A DNA stretch of 64,000 nucleotides from Rhodoferax sp. OV413 (GCF_900104385.1 NZ_FNJA01000007.1:124001-188000), one strand, 5' to 3'; shown: positions 42,268 through 52,809, numbered from the stretch's first letter. Translations and numbers: made by a program. The notes: generated by a model from the letters alone, not told the origin.

Positions 42268-43154
42268 CCGAGCTGAGTATCCAGAGTATTGCCAACACCG
42301 CGGCCCTGCAAAGCCCGGCCCCCGAAGCCGCGCCGGCGCCAGCGCCCACCGCGCCGCGCCTGGTGAAGATGCGCAGCTTCGGCATCGGCGAGCATTCCAC
42401 CGTGACGACCAGCGTCGCCACTGGCGCGGCGATTCTGCTGCTGTGGTGGGCCGTAGCCCAGTCCGGCAAGGTATCGCATTTGTTCCTGCCGACGCCGGCC
42501 GAAGTGCTGGCAGTGGCGAAGTCGATTCTGGAAGACGGCTACGCGAATGCCACGCTGTGGGAGCATGTGTCGGCCAGCCTGACGCGCATCCTGTCAGCCG
42601 CAGCCATCGCCATCGCGCTGGGCATCCCCATCGGGCTGTCCATGGGGCTGAACCGCTGGGCCAAGGGCATTTTCGACACGCCCATCGAGTTCTACTGGCC
42701 GCTGCCGCCGCTGGCATATCTGCCGCTGATGATCATCTGGCTGGGGATTGGCGAGACTTCGAAGATCGCGCTGCTGACGCTGGCGATGTTCGCGCCCATC
42801 GTGCTGTCGGCCCAAGCCGGCGTGCGCGCGCTGCCGCTGGAGCGGGTCAATGCCGCACTGTCGCTGGGCGCCAGCCGTTGGCAGCTTTTCAGCGCCATCG
42901 TGCTGCCCTCGGCCCTGCCCGAGATCCTGACCGGCATCCGCATCGCGCTGGGCGTGGGCTGGGGCACGCTGGTGGCCGCCGAGCTGATCGCCTCGACCCG
43001 CGGCATCGGCTACATGGTGATGTCGGCATCGCACTTTTTGGCGACCGACGCTGTGTTTGTCGGCATCGCGGTAATCGCCGTCTGCGCCTTTGCCTTCTCG
43101 TCCACCATGCGCCTGCTCGAAAGCTGGCTGGTGCCGTGGAAGGGCAAGTACTGA
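42264..43154 (+). CDS. tauC: Taurine/sulfonate ABC transporter permease
   Basis: The 296-residue membrane protein has about six helices and the SsuC/TauC pattern: [64 protein letters not shown], the EAA loop [20 protein letters not shown], and [17 protein letters not shown] polar N-terminal stretch of about 45 residues precedes the first helix. It overlaps tauB, and a palindromic repeat starts three bases after its stop. Confidence 0.93.
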   Translation: MTELSIQSIANTAALQSPAPEAAPAPAPTAPRLVKMRSFGIGEHSTVTTSVATGAAILLLWWAVAQSGKVSHLFLPTPAEVLAVAKSILEDGYANATLWEHVSASLTRILSAAAIAIALGIPIGLSMGLNRWAKGIFDTPIEFYWPLPPLAYLPLMIIWLGIGETSKIALLTLAMFAPIVLSAQAGVRALPLERVNAALSLGASRWQLFSAIVLPSALPEILTGIRIALGVGWGTLVAAELIASTRGIGYMVMSASHFLATDAVFVGIAVIAVCAFAFSSTMRLLESWLVPWKGKY

Positions 43155-43156
43155 AC

Positions 43157-43220
43157 GCTATTTTTTAAATAGCAGCTCGCGCAGGTAGTACCTGCGCCAG
43201 AGCCTTATTTTCCTAAAATT
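43157..43220 (+). repeat. Palindromic element, copy D (reference copy)
   Basis: GCTATTTTTTAAATAGC forms hairpin 1, GCGCAGGTAGTACCTGCGC is a perfect hairpin 2, and CAGAGCCTTATTTTCCTAAA is the tail. The tail overlaps the last codons (Leu-Gly-Lys) and stop of the RND pump gene on the other strand. It lies between two convergent genes, tauC and the pump. Other copies are named from this pattern. Confidence 0.9.
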
Positions 43221-46200
43221 TCCGCACCCACGGGGTGCGTTGGCGCTTCCTGCGCCTCGGCGGTATTGGCACCGGGCACGCTGCTGCGCGCAAACAGCGA
43301 GTACATGACGGGCACCACGAACACGGTGAGCAAGGTGCCCAGCGACATGCCGCCGACGATCACCCAGCCGATTTGCTGCCGGCTCTCGGCACCGGCACCG
43401 GTGGCAATCGCCAGCGGCACCGCACCCAGCACCATGGCGCCGGTGGTCATCAAAATCGGCCGCAGGCGCTGCGAGGATGCCTGCACCAGCGCGTCGACCA
43501 TGCTCTGGCCCTGCTCGCGCAGCTGGTTGGTGAACTCGACGATCAGAATGCCGTGCTTGGTAATCAGCCCCACCAGGGTGATCAGGCCAATCTGCGAATA
43601 CACATTCAGCGAGCCGTCCGACCATTTAAGAGCCAGCAGCGCACCGATCATCGACAGTGGCACCGACAGCATGATCACCAGCGGGTCGATAAAGCTCTCG
43701 AACTGCGCGGCCAGCACCAGGAAGATGAACACCAGCGCCAGCACGAAGACGATGACCAGCGCGCCCTGCGAGTTGCGGAACTCGCGCGAGGTGCCGTTCA
43801 GGTCGGTGGTGTAGCCGGGTTGCAGCAATTTGTTGGCCGTGGCTTCCATGAACTTCAACGCCTCACCCAGCGCGTAGTCGGGCGCCAGATTGGCCGAAAT
43901 GGTGGCCGAGCGGCGCTGGCCGAAGTGGTTCAGTTCGCGCGGCGACACATCTTCACGCACCTTGACCAGGGCCGACAGCGGAATCATGGTGTCGTTGCGG
44001 CCGCGCACATAGATGCCGGCAATGTCTTCGGGCGTGCTGCGGCCGCTGGCCACAGTCTGCACCACCACGTCGTACTGCTCGGCATCGCGCTTGTAGCGGG
44101 TCACATTGCGGCCGCCCAGCATGGTCTCAATCGCCTTGGCCACCACGTCGACGGCCACGCCCATGTCGGCGGCCTTCTCGCGGTCGATGTCGATGCGCAG
44201 CTCGGGCTTGTTCAGCCGCAGATCCACATCGGGCGCCAGGATGCCGGGGTTTTTGGCGATCTCGTCCATCATCTGGCGCACCACCTTGTTCAGGTTCTGG
44301 TAGCTGTCCGAGGTCTGGATCACGAAGTTGACCGGCCGCTCGCGGAAGCCCTGGCCCAGCGACGGCGGCGTGATGGGGAAAGCCGTCACACCCGGCAATC
44401 CGCTGAACTTGGGGCCCAGTTCACGGGCCAAATCCAAAGTGGTGCGCGAGCGCTGCTCCCAATCGGTGGTGCGGAAGATCACGCTGGCCTGCGACACCGT
44501 GGGGTTGCCGGCGGTGGTGAAGATGCGGTCGAACTCAGGATACGGCTTGCCGAGGGCTTCGATGGCCTTGGCATAGCGGTCGGTGTACTCCAGCGTGGCG
44601 CCATCGGGCGCGGTCACGTTGGCCAGGATGGTGCCGCGATCTTCGAGTGGCGACAGCTCCTGCTTCATGCTCGGATAGACAAAGTAGATGGCAGCCGCGC
44701 TGGCCAGCATCATGGCGATGACGATCCAGCGCGCCTGCAGCAGTACCCGCTTGATGGCCACGCCGGCGCCGCGCTGGTCCGCACCGGGCTGGTAGCCGGT
44801 GGCCACCAGCCAGCGGATCATCCGGCCATAGCCGTCCGAGATGCTGGTCAGCAACCGCTCCATGCCGCTGTCGAAGCGGTTCGGCTTGGGGTTGTGCTTA
44901 AGCAGCAGCGAACACATCATCGGTGTCAAGGTCAACGCCACAAATCCCGACACCACCACCGCACCGGCCAGGGCCAGCGCGAACTCGACAAACAGCCGGC
45001 CGGTGCGCCCTGGCGTGAAGGCCAGCGGCGCGTACACCGCCACCAGCGTAGCCGTCATGGTGACGATGGCAAAGCCGATTTCGCGCGCGCCCTTGATGGC
45101 AGCGGAGAACGGGTCCAGCCCTTCTTCGATGTGCCGGAAGATGTTTTCCAGCATGACGATGGCGTCGTCCACCACCAGGCCAATCGCCAGCACCAGGGCC
45201 AGCAGGGTCAGCGTGTTGATGCTGAAGCCGGCCAGCGACATCAGCGCAAACGTGCCGACCAAGCTGACCGGAATGGTGACGATGGGAATGATGGACGCAC
45301 GCAAGGTGCGCAGGAACACAAAGATCACCAGGGCCACCAGCACCACGGCTTCCACAATGGTGCGGTAGACGTTCTTGACCGAGCGGTCGATGAACAGCGA
45401 GTTGTCGTTGGCCACGTCAATCTGCACGCCGGCGGGCAGGTCTAGCTGCAGCCGGGGCAGCATTTCGCGTACACCGGCCGACAGCGTCAGCGGATTGGCC
45501 GTGGCCTGGCGGATCACGCCGACGGCCACCGCATCGCGGCCGTTCAGCCGCACGGCCGAGCGCTCTTCGGCAGCCCCCTCCTGCACCCGGGCGACGTCGC
45601 GGATCTTCACCGGGAAGCCGTTCACGCTCTTGATGGTGATGTCGGCAAACTGCGCGGGCCGCACCAGGTCGGTTTGCGAGGTGACGCTGAACTCGCGCTG
45701 CTGCGACTCGATGCGTCCGCCCGGCACCTCCAGGTTGCTGCGCCGGATCGCGTCTTCCACATCCTGCGTGGTGAGTCGATAACCGGCCAGCTTGTTGGCG
45801 TCCAGCCAGACGCGCATCGCGTACTTGCGCTCGCCAAAAATCCGCACATCGGCCACGCCGGTGACGGTTTGCAGACGCGGCTTGGCCACGCGGTTGATCA
45901 GGTCGTTGATCTGCAACGGGCTCAAGGTGTCGCTGGAGAAGGCCAGGAACACCACCGGAAACGCATCGGCTTCGACCTTGGCAATCACCGGCTCGTCGAT
46001 GGCCTGCGGCAGGCGGTTACGCACCCGGGCGGTGCGGTCACGCACCTCGGCGGCTGCGGCGTCAGCGTCCTTTTCCAAGCGGAAGCGCACCGAAATCTGG
46101 CTTTGCTCGGCACGGCTGATGGAGATGATCACGTCCACCGCGTCGATGCCGGCAATCGAGTCTTCCAGCGGCTTGCTGATCTGCGATTCGATCACTTCGG

Positions 46201-46366
46201 CCGAGGCGCCCGGATAGCGCACGGTCACGGTGACCACGGGCTCGTCGATCTTCGGGTATTCACGCACTGCCAGGCGGTTGAAGCTGACCGCGCCAACCAG
46301 CAGGATCAGCAACGACAGCACGGTGGCGAACACCGGGCGGCGGATGGAGGTTTCAGCGAGTTGCAT
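43205..46366 (-). CDS. RND multidrug efflux transporter (HAE1/AcrB family)
   Basis: The 1053-residue inner membrane pump has twelve predicted helices and two large periplasmic loops. It begins MQLAETSIRRPVFATVLSLL, the normal start. The proton-relay Asp pair lies in LVVDDAIVMLENI, and VFVFLRTLRASIIPIVTIP and LLTVFVVPVMYSLFAR are in place. It exports toxic compounds using the proton gradient, together with the adaptor encoded 18 bp upstream. No TolC-like outer membrane gene is adjacent. The last codons come from a palindromic repeat. The central part (KRVLLQARWIVIAMMLASAA) follows an Arg/Gly-rich stretch that is longer than in AcrB. Confidence 0.95.
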   Translation of the reverse strand: MQLAETSIRRPVFATVLSLLILLVGAVSFNRLAVREYPKIDEPVVTVTVRYPGASAEVIESQISKPLEDSIAGIDAVDVIISISRAEQSQISVRFRLEKDADAAAAEVRDRTARVRNRLPQAIDEPVIAKVEADAFPVVFLAFSSDTLSPLQINDLINRVAKPRLQTVTGVADVRIFGERKYAMRVWLDANKLAGYRLTTQDVEDAIRRSNLEVPGGRIESQQREFSVTSQTDLVRPAQFADITIKSVNGFPVKIRDVARVQEGAAEERSAVRLNGRDAVAVGVIRQATANPLTLSAGVREMLPRLQLDLPAGVQIDVANDNSLFIDRSVKNVYRTIVEAVVLVALVIFVFLRTLRASIIPIVTIPVSLVGTFALMSLAGFSINTLTLLALVLAIGLVVDDAIVMLENIFRHIEEGLDPFSAAIKGAREIGFAIVTMTATLVAVYAPLAFTPGRTGRLFVEFALALAGAVVVSGFVALTLTPMMCSLLLKHNPKPNRFDSGMERLLTSISDGYGRMIRWLVATGYQPGADQRGAGVAIKRVLLQARWIVIAMMLASAAAIYFVYPSMKQELSPLEDRGTILANVTAPDGATLEYTDRYAKAIEALGKPYPEFDRIFTTAGNPTVSQASVIFRTTDWEQRSRTTLDLARELGPKFSGLPGVTAFPITPPSLGQGFRERPVNFVIQTSDSYQNLNKVVRQMMDEIAKNPGILAPDVDLRLNKPELRIDIDREKAADMGVAVDVVAKAIETMLGGRNVTRYKRDAEQYDVVVQTVASGRSTPEDIAGIYVRGRNDTMIPLSALVKVREDVSPRELNHFGQRRSATISANLAPDYALGEALKFMEATANKLLQPGYTTDLNGTSREFRNSQGALVIVFVLALVFIFLVLAAQFESFIDPLVIMLSVPLSMIGALLALKWSDGSLNVYSQIGLITLVGLITKHGILIVEFTNQLREQGQSMVDALVQASSQRLRPILMTTGAMVLGAVPLAIATGAGAESRQQIGWVIVGGMSLGTLLTVFVVPVMYSLFARSSVPGANTAEAQEAPTHPVGAEILGK

Positions 46367-46384
46367 GGCGTATGGACCCGGCCA

Positions 46385-47641
46385 TCACGCGGGCTTGACC
46401 GCGCCCGCGGCCTGTGCCTGCAGGCAAGGATTGGGGCCGGCCAGGGCCTTGGCGGGCGCAGCAGTGGGGGTGGAGGCCTGGGCCACTTGTGGCGCAGATG
46501 CGGCCGACGCGGGCTGGGCCGCGGCTTTGCTCGCCAGGTCCACCACCCGCACCGTCGTACCGTCTTTTTGCAGCCGCTGCTGGCCGGCGGTGACCACACG
46601 GTCGCCCTCGTTCAGCCCTTCCAGAATCTCGACCTTGCCGGGGCGGCGCACGCCCACCTTGACCTCGGTGCGCTGGGTGACCAGAGCATCGGCCTCGGCG
46701 CCGGGCACCAGCTTCAGCACAAACTGTTTGCCGCCTTGCGGCACGATGGCTTCCTCGGGCACCACCAGCGCTTTCTCACGTTCGCCAAACACGGTGTTGA
46801 CGCGGGCGAACATGCCCGGGCGCAGATGCATCTGGCGGTTGTCGATGCAGGCGCGCACACCTACGGAACGGCCATTGGCGTCAAGCAGCGGGTCGATGGC
46901 TTGCACGATGGCCACAAACTTGCGCCCTGGTAAGGCGTCGATATCGATGCTGGCGCGCTGGCCGCGCTGCAGCTTGGTCTGGAAGCGCTCGGGCAGGCGG
47001 AAGTCCACGTAAATGGCTTCCAGGTCTTCCAGGTTCACGATGTCGGCGCCGTCTTTCAGATAGTCACCCACGTTCACCACGCGGATACCGGCAATCGCAT
47101 CGAAGGGCGCGACGATCTTCAAGCGCTCGGCGGTGGCGCGGGCCAGGGCCAGCTTGGCCTGCGCGACCTGCAGATTGGCGCCGCTCTCGTCTACCGAGCG
47201 CTGGCTGATGAAGTTTTGCGCCACCAGGTCCTGGTTGCGCTGGTGGTTGGCGGTGGCGATCGACAACTCGGCCTGGCTTTGCTGTACCTGGGCACGGGGC
47301 AGCTGGTCGTCAAACTGCACCAGCAGCTGGCCTTTGCGGACCCGCTCGCCATCGCGGAAATTCAGCGCCGTGATGCGCCCACTGACTTCAGGGCGCAGCA
47401 CCACGCTCTGGCGCGAACGCAGGCTACCGACCGTCTGGCTGTCGTCCACGATGCGGGTGATGGCCACGGTGGCTGCTTCTACCGCCGGCGGACGGCTGGC
47501 GCCTGCCGGTGCCGACGCGCTGGAGGCCGCCGGAGCGACCTGCATCTGCGCCTGCGGGCCGCGCTGGAGCCACCAGGCGGTCGCAGATGCGACAAGAATG
47601 CCAACTACTGCCACCGCTGAGTACCTAATCTTCGAAGCCAT
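46385..47641 (-). CDS. RND efflux periplasmic adaptor (membrane fusion protein)
   Basis: The 418-residue adaptor starts MASKIRYSAVAVVGILVASA, a single membrane anchor or uncleaved signal. It has the lipoyl and beta-barrel domains (GRITALNFRDGERVRKGQLL; APFDAIAGIRVVNVGDYLKD), a coiled coil hairpin (QSQAELSIATANHQRNQDLV) and a C-terminal Ala/Pro-rich tail longer than usual. It pairs with the RND pump encoded 18 bp downstream. ATG 47641 is used; an in-frame ATG at 47728 would add a stretch without signal character. No regulator gene is adjacent: the upstream divergent gene encodes a chemoreceptor. Confidence 0.92.
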   Translation of the reverse strand: MASKIRYSAVAVVGILVASATAWWLQRGPQAQMQVAPAASSASAPAGASRPPAVEAATVAITRIVDDSQTVGSLRSRQSVVLRPEVSGRITALNFRDGERVRKGQLLVQFDDQLPRAQVQQSQAELSIATANHQRNQDLVAQNFISQRSVDESGANLQVAQAKLALARATAERLKIVAPFDAIAGIRVVNVGDYLKDGADIVNLEDLEAIYVDFRLPERFQTKLQRGQRASIDIDALPGRKFVAIVQAIDPLLDANGRSVGVRACIDNRQMHLRPGMFARVNTVFGEREKALVVPEEAIVPQGGKQFVLKLVPGAEADALVTQRTEVKVGVRRPGKVEILEGLNEGDRVVTAGQQRLQKDGTTVRVVDLASKAAAQPASAASAPQVAQASTPTAAPAKALAGPNPCLQAQAAGAVKPA

Positions 47642-47778
47642 GCAAACACCCAACCATAAAGGGATACACAATGAGTGTCGGAATGTAACAGGGCTGGTGT
47701 AGGCCCATGTGACTCCCGGCAATGCCATAGGGGCTTTCCAGTTTTACCCCGTTCTTTTTTCTTGTTACATCTGGATAC

Positions 47779-47794
47779 TGGCACGCTTATTGAT
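47779..47794 (+). promoter_or_regulatory. Possible sigma-54-like promoter upstream of the chemoreceptor
   Basis: TGGCACG-CTTA-TTGAT matches the -24 box fully with the right spacing, but the -12 box has GA where GC is expected. It lies 60 bp before the start codon. Weak because the -12 C is normally conserved. Confidence 0.25.
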
Positions 47795-47854
47795 ACCTGA
47801 CCTTCAAGGCACCCGCCTGCGCACACCGAACCATTTGCAGAAACCACCACCGCC

Positions 47855-49414
47855 ATGAATCCGCTCAACCGCTTTTCGATACGTTTTCGCTTGTATTTCA
47901 GCACCGCGTTCTCGCTGCTGCTGCTGGTGGCCGTGGGCCTTTTGGGCTATTGGGCCCTGGAATCTACCCGCAGCACGGTCAAGGTGCTGGTCGAGGAAAA
48001 GGTGCAAACCCTGACCGACATGAACGAGCTGCGCATCACGCTGGCCCAGGTACGGCGCAACGAGAAGGACATCATCATCAGCTTCAACAATGCCGTGGAG
48101 GTCGCCACGCTGCGCGAATCCTGGCAGAAGTCGCTGCAGAGCTTCAACAAGGGCCTGGTCGACCTGCGCCGTGCCCAGGGCTCGGACACCACCTATACCA
48201 AGATGCTAGACACCTCGCAAGCCGAGATCAAGGCCTATACCGAAGGCATGGGCCCGGTGCTGGCGCAGATTGAAGGCGCGCAGATCGACGGCTCGGTCGG
48301 CGGCGCCTACGCCGAGAAGCAAAAAGTCCATGTGGACGCCATCGACAAGCTGTTGCAGCAAGCCGCCACCACTTCCCGTGAAGAAATGCAGGCCGCACAG
48401 GCCGGCATTGACCAGCGCACCGTGCTGCTGTCGGGCGTGCAAATGGGCATCCTGGTGCTGGCCTTGCTGGTGCTGATACCGCTGACCTTCTTCAGCGTGC
48501 GCAGCCTGACCAAGTCGCTGGCCGAGGCCTGCGATGTGGCGGAGCAAATTGCCCAGGGTAATCTGTTCGTGCCGGTGCAGGCCCAGCAAAACGACGAAAT
48601 CGGCCAGCTGGTCGGCGCCATGGGCCGCATGCAGACTTTCTTGCGCGAACTGGTTTCGCAGGTGCAGCTATCGGCACGCAACATCCACGCCTCCAGCACC
48701 GAGATCGCTGCCGGCAACCAAGACCTGAGCCACCGCACCGAGCACACGGCCGCCAACCTGGAAGAAACCGTGGCCTCCATGGCCGAGTTGACCGGCAATG
48801 TGCAGCAAAGCGCGGATGCCTCGCATGAAGCGAATCAAATGGCCCAGTCGGCCGCCCAGGTTGCTACACGCGGCGGCGAAGTGGTGTCGCAAGTGGTGGT
48901 CACCATGACCGAGATCAACGCCAGCTCCAAGAAGATTGCCGACATCATCAGCGTGATCGACAGCATTGCCTTCCAGACCAACATCCTGGCGCTGAACGCC
49001 GCGGTGGAAGCCGCGCGTGCGGGTGAACAAGGCCGCGGCTTTGCCGTGGTGGCCAGCGAAGTGCGGCTACTGGCCCAGCGCTCGGCACAGGCCGCCAAGG
49101 AAATCAGCAGCCTGATCAACACCTCGGTAGCCAAGGCCGACGAAGGCGCGCGTCTGGTGGCCCGCGCCGGCACCACCATGGACGATATTCTGGGCAGCGT
49201 GAAACAGGTGACGACCATCATCCGTACCCTGTCGACCCAGGCGGCGGGTCAAAGCAGCAGCATTGCCCAGATCAGCGAAGCCGTCGGCCAAGTGGACCAG
49301 ATCACGCAGCAGAATTCGGCCCTGGTCGAAGAGTCCGCCGCAGCATCGGAATCGCTGCGCGAGCAGGCCAATCTGCTGGCCAACGCCGTCAGCCGGTTCA
49401 AGCTGGAAGCCTGA
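47855..49414 (+). CDS. Methyl-accepting chemotaxis protein (four-helix-bundle sensor)
   Basis: The 519-residue chemoreceptor has an N-terminal membrane helix ([17 protein letters not shown]), a periplasmic four-helix domain (residues about 40-185), a second helix ([17 protein letters not shown]), a HAMP domain ([20 protein letters not shown]) and a long cytoplasmic signalling helix bundle. The hairpin tip is intact: [20 protein letters not shown], then [20 protein letters not shown]. It would signal through CheA/CheW to the flagella. The C-terminus lacks the NWETF-like CheR pentapeptide. The ligand is unknown. It lies between an efflux pair and the livF gene. Confidence 0.93.
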   Translation: MNPLNRFSIRFRLYFSTAFSLLLLVAVGLLGYWALESTRSTVKVLVEEKVQTLTDMNELRITLAQVRRNEKDIIISFNNAVEVATLRESWQKSLQSFNKGLVDLRRAQGSDTTYTKMLDTSQAEIKAYTEGMGPVLAQIEGAQIDGSVGGAYAEKQKVHVDAIDKLLQQAATTSREEMQAAQAGIDQRTVLLSGVQMGILVLALLVLIPLTFFSVRSLTKSLAEACDVAEQIAQGNLFVPVQAQQNDEIGQLVGAMGRMQTFLRELVSQVQLSARNIHASSTEIAAGNQDLSHRTEHTAANLEETVASMAELTGNVQQSADASHEANQMAQSAAQVATRGGEVVSQVVVTMTEINASSKKIADIISVIDSIAFQTNILALNAAVEAARAGEQGRGFAVVASEVRLLAQRSAQAAKEISSLINTSVAKADEGARLVARAGTTMDDILGSVKQVTTIIRTLSTQAAGQSSSIAQISEAVGQVDQITQQNSALVEESAAASESLREQANLLANAVSRFKLEA

Positions 49415-49429
49415 ACGGGGCTTGATCCA

Positions 49430-49448
49430 GGCGCGCAGCTAGCGCGCC
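49430..49448. terminator. Palindromic hairpin between convergent genes
   Basis: GGCGCGC-AGCTA-GCGCGCC forms a perfect 7-bp stem that overlaps the livF stop codon and lies 16 bp after the chemoreceptor stop. It has no T-tract, so a role as bidirectional terminator is only possible. Confidence 0.35.
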
Positions 49449-50164
49449 ACGCCGAGGAGCTTGTTCAGCAGCTCGGGCTGCTGTTGCAGGCTCTCGGCCG
49501 TACCGGCATACACCACAGTGCCACGGTCCAATACGGCAGCGGTATCCGAGATGGCCAATATCGCCTGCGGATGCTGCTCCACGATGATGGCCGACAGGCC
49601 TTCTTCGCGGGTGATGCGACGTATCGCCCGCAGCAATTCCTGCACGATGATGGGCGCCAGGCCCTCGCAGGGCTCGTCCAGCAGCAACAGCGTCGGGTTC
49701 AGCACCAAAGCCCGGCCTAGCGCCAGCATCTGCTGTTCGCCACCCGATAGCTGGGTACCCAGGTTGGTTTTGCGTTCCGCCAGCCTAGGGAACAGGCTGT
49801 AGACGCGCTCGGGTGTCCAGGGGCTGGAGGCCCGCCCCGCACGGGCCGGCCGCTCCACCGCCGTCAGGTTTTCATGCACGGTCAAGGATTTGAAGATGTT
49901 GCGCTCTTGCGGCACCCAGCCTATGCCGACCGCCGCGCGCTCGTGCGAAGGCAGTTTATGCAGCGCCACACCGCCCAGGCTGATGCTGCCCGCATGCTGG
50001 CGGGTGGCGCCGGCCAGGGTATTGATCAGCGTGGTCTTGCCCGTGCCGTTGCGGCCCAGCAAGGCCAGGGTCTGGCCTTCGTCCAATGCCAGAGAAACTC
50101 CATTCAGCACCACGGCCTCGCCGTAGCCGGCACTCAGGCCCTGGATGCGCAATAGCTCAGCCAT
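49439..50164 (-). CDS. livF: Branched-chain amino acid ABC transporter ATP-binding protein
   Basis: The 241-residue ATPase has Walker A GRNGTGKTT, Q-loop IGWVPQERNIFKSLTVHENL, signature LSGGEQQM, Walker B LLLLDEPCEGLAP and switch His in IIVEQH, the LivF pattern. The ATG at 50164 lies eight bases inside livG. A longer form from 50203 would overlap livG more and adds a Met/Gln-rich start, so the shorter one is preferred. It works with LivG, LivH, LivM and a binding protein to import amino acids or other small carboxylates. Confidence 0.93.
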   Translation of the reverse strand: MAELLRIQGLSAGYGEAVVLNGVSLALDEGQTLALLGRNGTGKTTLINTLAGATRQHAGSISLGGVALHKLPSHERAAVGIGWVPQERNIFKSLTVHENLTAVERPARAGRASSPWTPERVYSLFPRLAERKTNLGTQLSGGEQQMLALGRALVLNPTLLLLDEPCEGLAPIIVQELLRAIRRITREEGLSAIIVEQHPQAILAISDTAAVLDRGTVVYAGTAESLQQQPELLNKLLGVAR

Positions 50165-50960
50165 GGGCGAACCCTCCTGCTGCTGCATCGGCATGGGCGT
50201 CATCTCCGTGGCCGAGGTATACGGCCTTGACCTGCGGGTCGTTGGCGATGGTGTCTGGGTCGCCCTCGGTCAACACCGTGCCATTGACCAGCACTGTCAT
50301 GCGCTTGGCGAAGCTGAAAACCAGATCCATATCATGCTCAATCAACAAAATCGACACCTCGGCCGGCAGGTCGGCCACGGTCTGCAGCAGCTCTTCACGC
50401 TCACCTGCAGGCACGCCGGCTACCGGCTCGTCCAGCAACAGTACCCGCGGCTCGCAGGCCAGGGCGATGGCAATCTCCAGCAGCCGGCGCTTGCCGTAGG
50501 CCAGCACCCGGGTTTCCTGGGCCATTACGCTGGTCAGATGGAACTGCTCCAGCAGTTGTTCGCAGCGCTGGGTGACATCCCGATTTGCGCCCAGCGCCTG
50601 CCACCATTTAGTACCCAGGCCGCGGTGTTGCGACACGGCCATGGTCAGCGTTTCCAGCGGCGTCAGCGTGTCAAACAACTGGTTGATCTGGAAGGTGCGC
50701 ACCATGCCGCGGCGTACCCGCTGGTAAGGTGCGAGCTGGGTGATGTCTTGCCCCTCCAGCACGATACGGCCGGCCGTGGGCTGCAGCACGCCGGTCAGCA
50801 GATTGATCAGCGTCGTCTTGCCGGCACCATTCGGACCAATCAGTGCATGGCGCGCGCCCTTTTGCAGATGCAGGGTCACGTCGTTGGTGGCGGTAATGCC
50901 GCCAAACTTCATCACCAGGCCCTGGGCCGACAGCACGGTATCCGGGTTGTGGGCGCTCAT
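50157..50960 (-). CDS. livG: Branched-chain amino acid ABC transporter ATP-binding protein
   Basis: The 267-residue ATPase has Walker A GPNGAGKTT, Q-loop MVRTFQINQLFDTLTPLE, the degenerate signature LAYGKRRLLEIAIAL (LivG type), Walker B VLLLDEPVAGVPAGE and switch His in LLIEHDMDLVF. The start overlaps the livM stop and the C-terminus overlaps livF. It has a His/Asp/Ala-rich tail (GHGDDAHADAAAGGFAHG). Confidence 0.93.
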   Translation of the reverse strand: MSAHNPDTVLSAQGLVMKFGGITATNDVTLHLQKGARHALIGPNGAGKTTLINLLTGVLQPTAGRIVLEGQDITQLAPYQRVRRGMVRTFQINQLFDTLTPLETLTMAVSQHRGLGTKWWQALGANRDVTQRCEQLLEQFHLTSVMAQETRVLAYGKRRLLEIAIALACEPRVLLLDEPVAGVPAGEREELLQTVADLPAEVSILLIEHDMDLVFSFAKRMTVLVNGTVLTEGDPDTIANDPQVKAVYLGHGDDAHADAAAGGFAHG

Positions 50961-51940
50961 GGCTGGCCTCCACGCGAGCGCGGCACGCGCCAGGTCCAGG
51001 GGCGCAGCAGGCGCTCGCGCCCTACCAGTACCAACACCACCAGAAACAGACCGATCCAGAAGGTCCAGTACTGCGGCGTAATGCTCGACAAAGCGTCCTG
51101 CATCAGCTTGAACACAATCGCCCCCAGCACGCCCCCGTACAGCCAGCCTACGCCGCCCACCACCAGGATCAGCATCACATCGGCCGAGCGGTGAAACTCA
51201 AACAGGTCAAGCGAGGCAAAGCCCGAAGTCTGTGCCAGCAAAGCCCCTGCCGCCCCCGCCATGCCTGCAGCAATGGTGTACACCACCACCAGACGCTGGC
51301 TGACCGGAATGCCAATCGCCATGGCACGCAAGCGATTGTCGCGTATGGCTTTGAGGGTGGCGCCAAACGGCGAATGCACCAGCCGTCGGGCCAGCACAAA
51401 CAGCAGTAGCAACACGCTGAGCGAATACCAGGCCGCGGTACGCCCCATCAGGTCAAACTCGAACTGGCCCAGCACCGGCCCCAGCACCACGCCCTGCAGG
51501 CCGTCGGCGCCGCCGGTCAGCCAATCCAGCTTGTTGGCTAGCTCCATCAAAATCAGGCCCACGCCCAGGGTCACCATCAGGCGGGTCAGGTCGGTGCCGC
51601 GCAAAATGGTGGCACTGCACAGCGCCCCCAGCAGGGTGGCGGTCGCAATCCCCACAACCAGGCCCACCAAGGGGTCGGGCATGACGAACTTGGCCAACAA
51701 GGCCGCCGAATAGGCGCCCATGCCGAAGAACGCCGCATGTCCCAACGACACGATGCCCGTGTAGCCCAGGATCAGGTCCAGCGACAGCGCGAACAAGGCC
51801 ACGATGGCGATCTCGTTGATGATCAGCGCATGGCTGGCCAGCAACCAGGGCGAGGCCAGGGCCAGCAGCCACAAGGCATATTCCCAGGGCTTCCAGCGGC
51901 CGCCTTTGAGCAGCAGGTTGTGCGCATCCGTGTCCATCAT
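50957..51940 (-). CDS. livM: Branched-chain amino acid ABC transporter permease
   Basis: The 327-residue membrane protein has about eight helices and the LivM pattern: [68 protein letters not shown] (EAA loop) and [27 protein letters not shown] site precedes the ATG pair at 51940/51937. The start overlaps the livH stop. The longer open frame to 52444 belongs to another phase inside livH. Confidence 0.92.
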   Translation of the reverse strand: MMDTDAHNLLLKGGRWKPWEYALWLLALASPWLLASHALIINEIAIVALFALSLDLILGYTGIVSLGHAAFFGMGAYSAALLAKFVMPDPLVGLVVGIATATLLGALCSATILRGTDLTRLMVTLGVGLILMELANKLDWLTGGADGLQGVVLGPVLGQFEFDLMGRTAAWYSLSVLLLLFVLARRLVHSPFGATLKAIRDNRLRAMAIGIPVSQRLVVVYTIAAGMAGAAGALLAQTSGFASLDLFEFHRSADVMLILVVGGVGWLYGGVLGAIVFKLMQDALSSITPQYWTFWIGLFLVVLVLVGRERLLRPWTWRVPRSRGGQP

Positions 51941-52809
51941 TTGCCTCCCCGGCGAACGAACAGGCCTTGGGGCCGCCAAATCAGAATCACGATCATCAGG
52001 CTGTAGACGATGAAGGCCCCCAGCTTGGGGATGTAGTACTTGCCCGCCACATCGGCAATGCCCAGCAGCAGCGCGGCCAGTAGCGGCCCGGTGATGCTGG
52101 AGGTGCCGCCCACGGCGACCACGATCAAGAAGTAAATCATGTACTTCAGCGGAAAGCTCGGGTCCAGCCCCAGCACCTCGGCCCCCAATGCGCCGCCCAG
52201 CCCGGCCAAGCCTGAGCCCACGGCGAAGGTGCTGAGAAACACCAGGTTCACATTGATGCCCAGGCCGGCCGCCACCCGCTGGTCGTCCACCGAGGCACGC
52301 AGCCGGCTGCCAAAGCGGGTACGCGCCAGCACATACTGCAGCGCCACCGTCAGCGCCGCGCACACCGCGATGATGAACAAGCGGTAATGGCCCATGCCCA
52401 GCATCCAAGCGCCCTCGCCGATCTCGGTGCGGCCCTTCAGCCATTCGGGCAGCTGGATGATCTGCTGGCTGGAGCCGATGAAGTAGTCAGCGCTGGCCAC
52501 CGCCATGAAGGTCAGGCCGATGGAGAACAGCACCTGGTCCAGATGCGGCTTGTGGTACAGCGGGCGGTACAGCGTGCGCTCCAGCAGCCCACCCAGCAGG
52601 GCCGAGCCCAGGAAAGCCAGAGGCAGGCACAGCAGAAACGGCACACCCAGGCGCTGCATCAGCAGCACCGTGATGTAGCCGCCCACCATGGCAAAAGCAC
52701 CGTGCGCCAGGTTGATGAAGTTCATCAGTCCCATGGTCACCGCCAGGCCAACCGCCAGGATGAACAACAGCATGCCGTAGGCAATGCCGTCAAAAAGAAT
52801 GGTCAACAT
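51937..52809 (-). CDS. livH: Branched-chain amino acid ABC transporter permease
   Basis: The 290-residue membrane protein has about eight helices and the LivH pattern: DGIAYGMLLFILAVGLAVTMGLMNFINLAHG, GLLERTLYRPLYHKPHLDQV, LRASVDDQRVAAGLGINVNL (EAA loop) and YFLIVVAVGGTSSITGPLLAA. It heads the livHMGF block. The binding protein gene lies 157 bp upstream, beyond a GC-rich repeat region. Confidence 0.93.
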   Translation of the reverse strand: MLTILFDGIAYGMLLFILAVGLAVTMGLMNFINLAHGAFAMVGGYITVLLMQRLGVPFLLCLPLAFLGSALLGGLLERTLYRPLYHKPHLDQVLFSIGLTFMAVASADYFIGSSQQIIQLPEWLKGRTEIGEGAWMLGMGHYRLFIIAVCAALTVALQYVLARTRFGSRLRASVDDQRVAAGLGINVNLVFLSTFAVGSGLAGLGGALGAEVLGLDPSFPLKYMIYFLIVVAVGGTSSITGPLLAALLLGIADVAGKYYIPKLGAFIVYSLMIVILIWRPQGLFVRRGGK

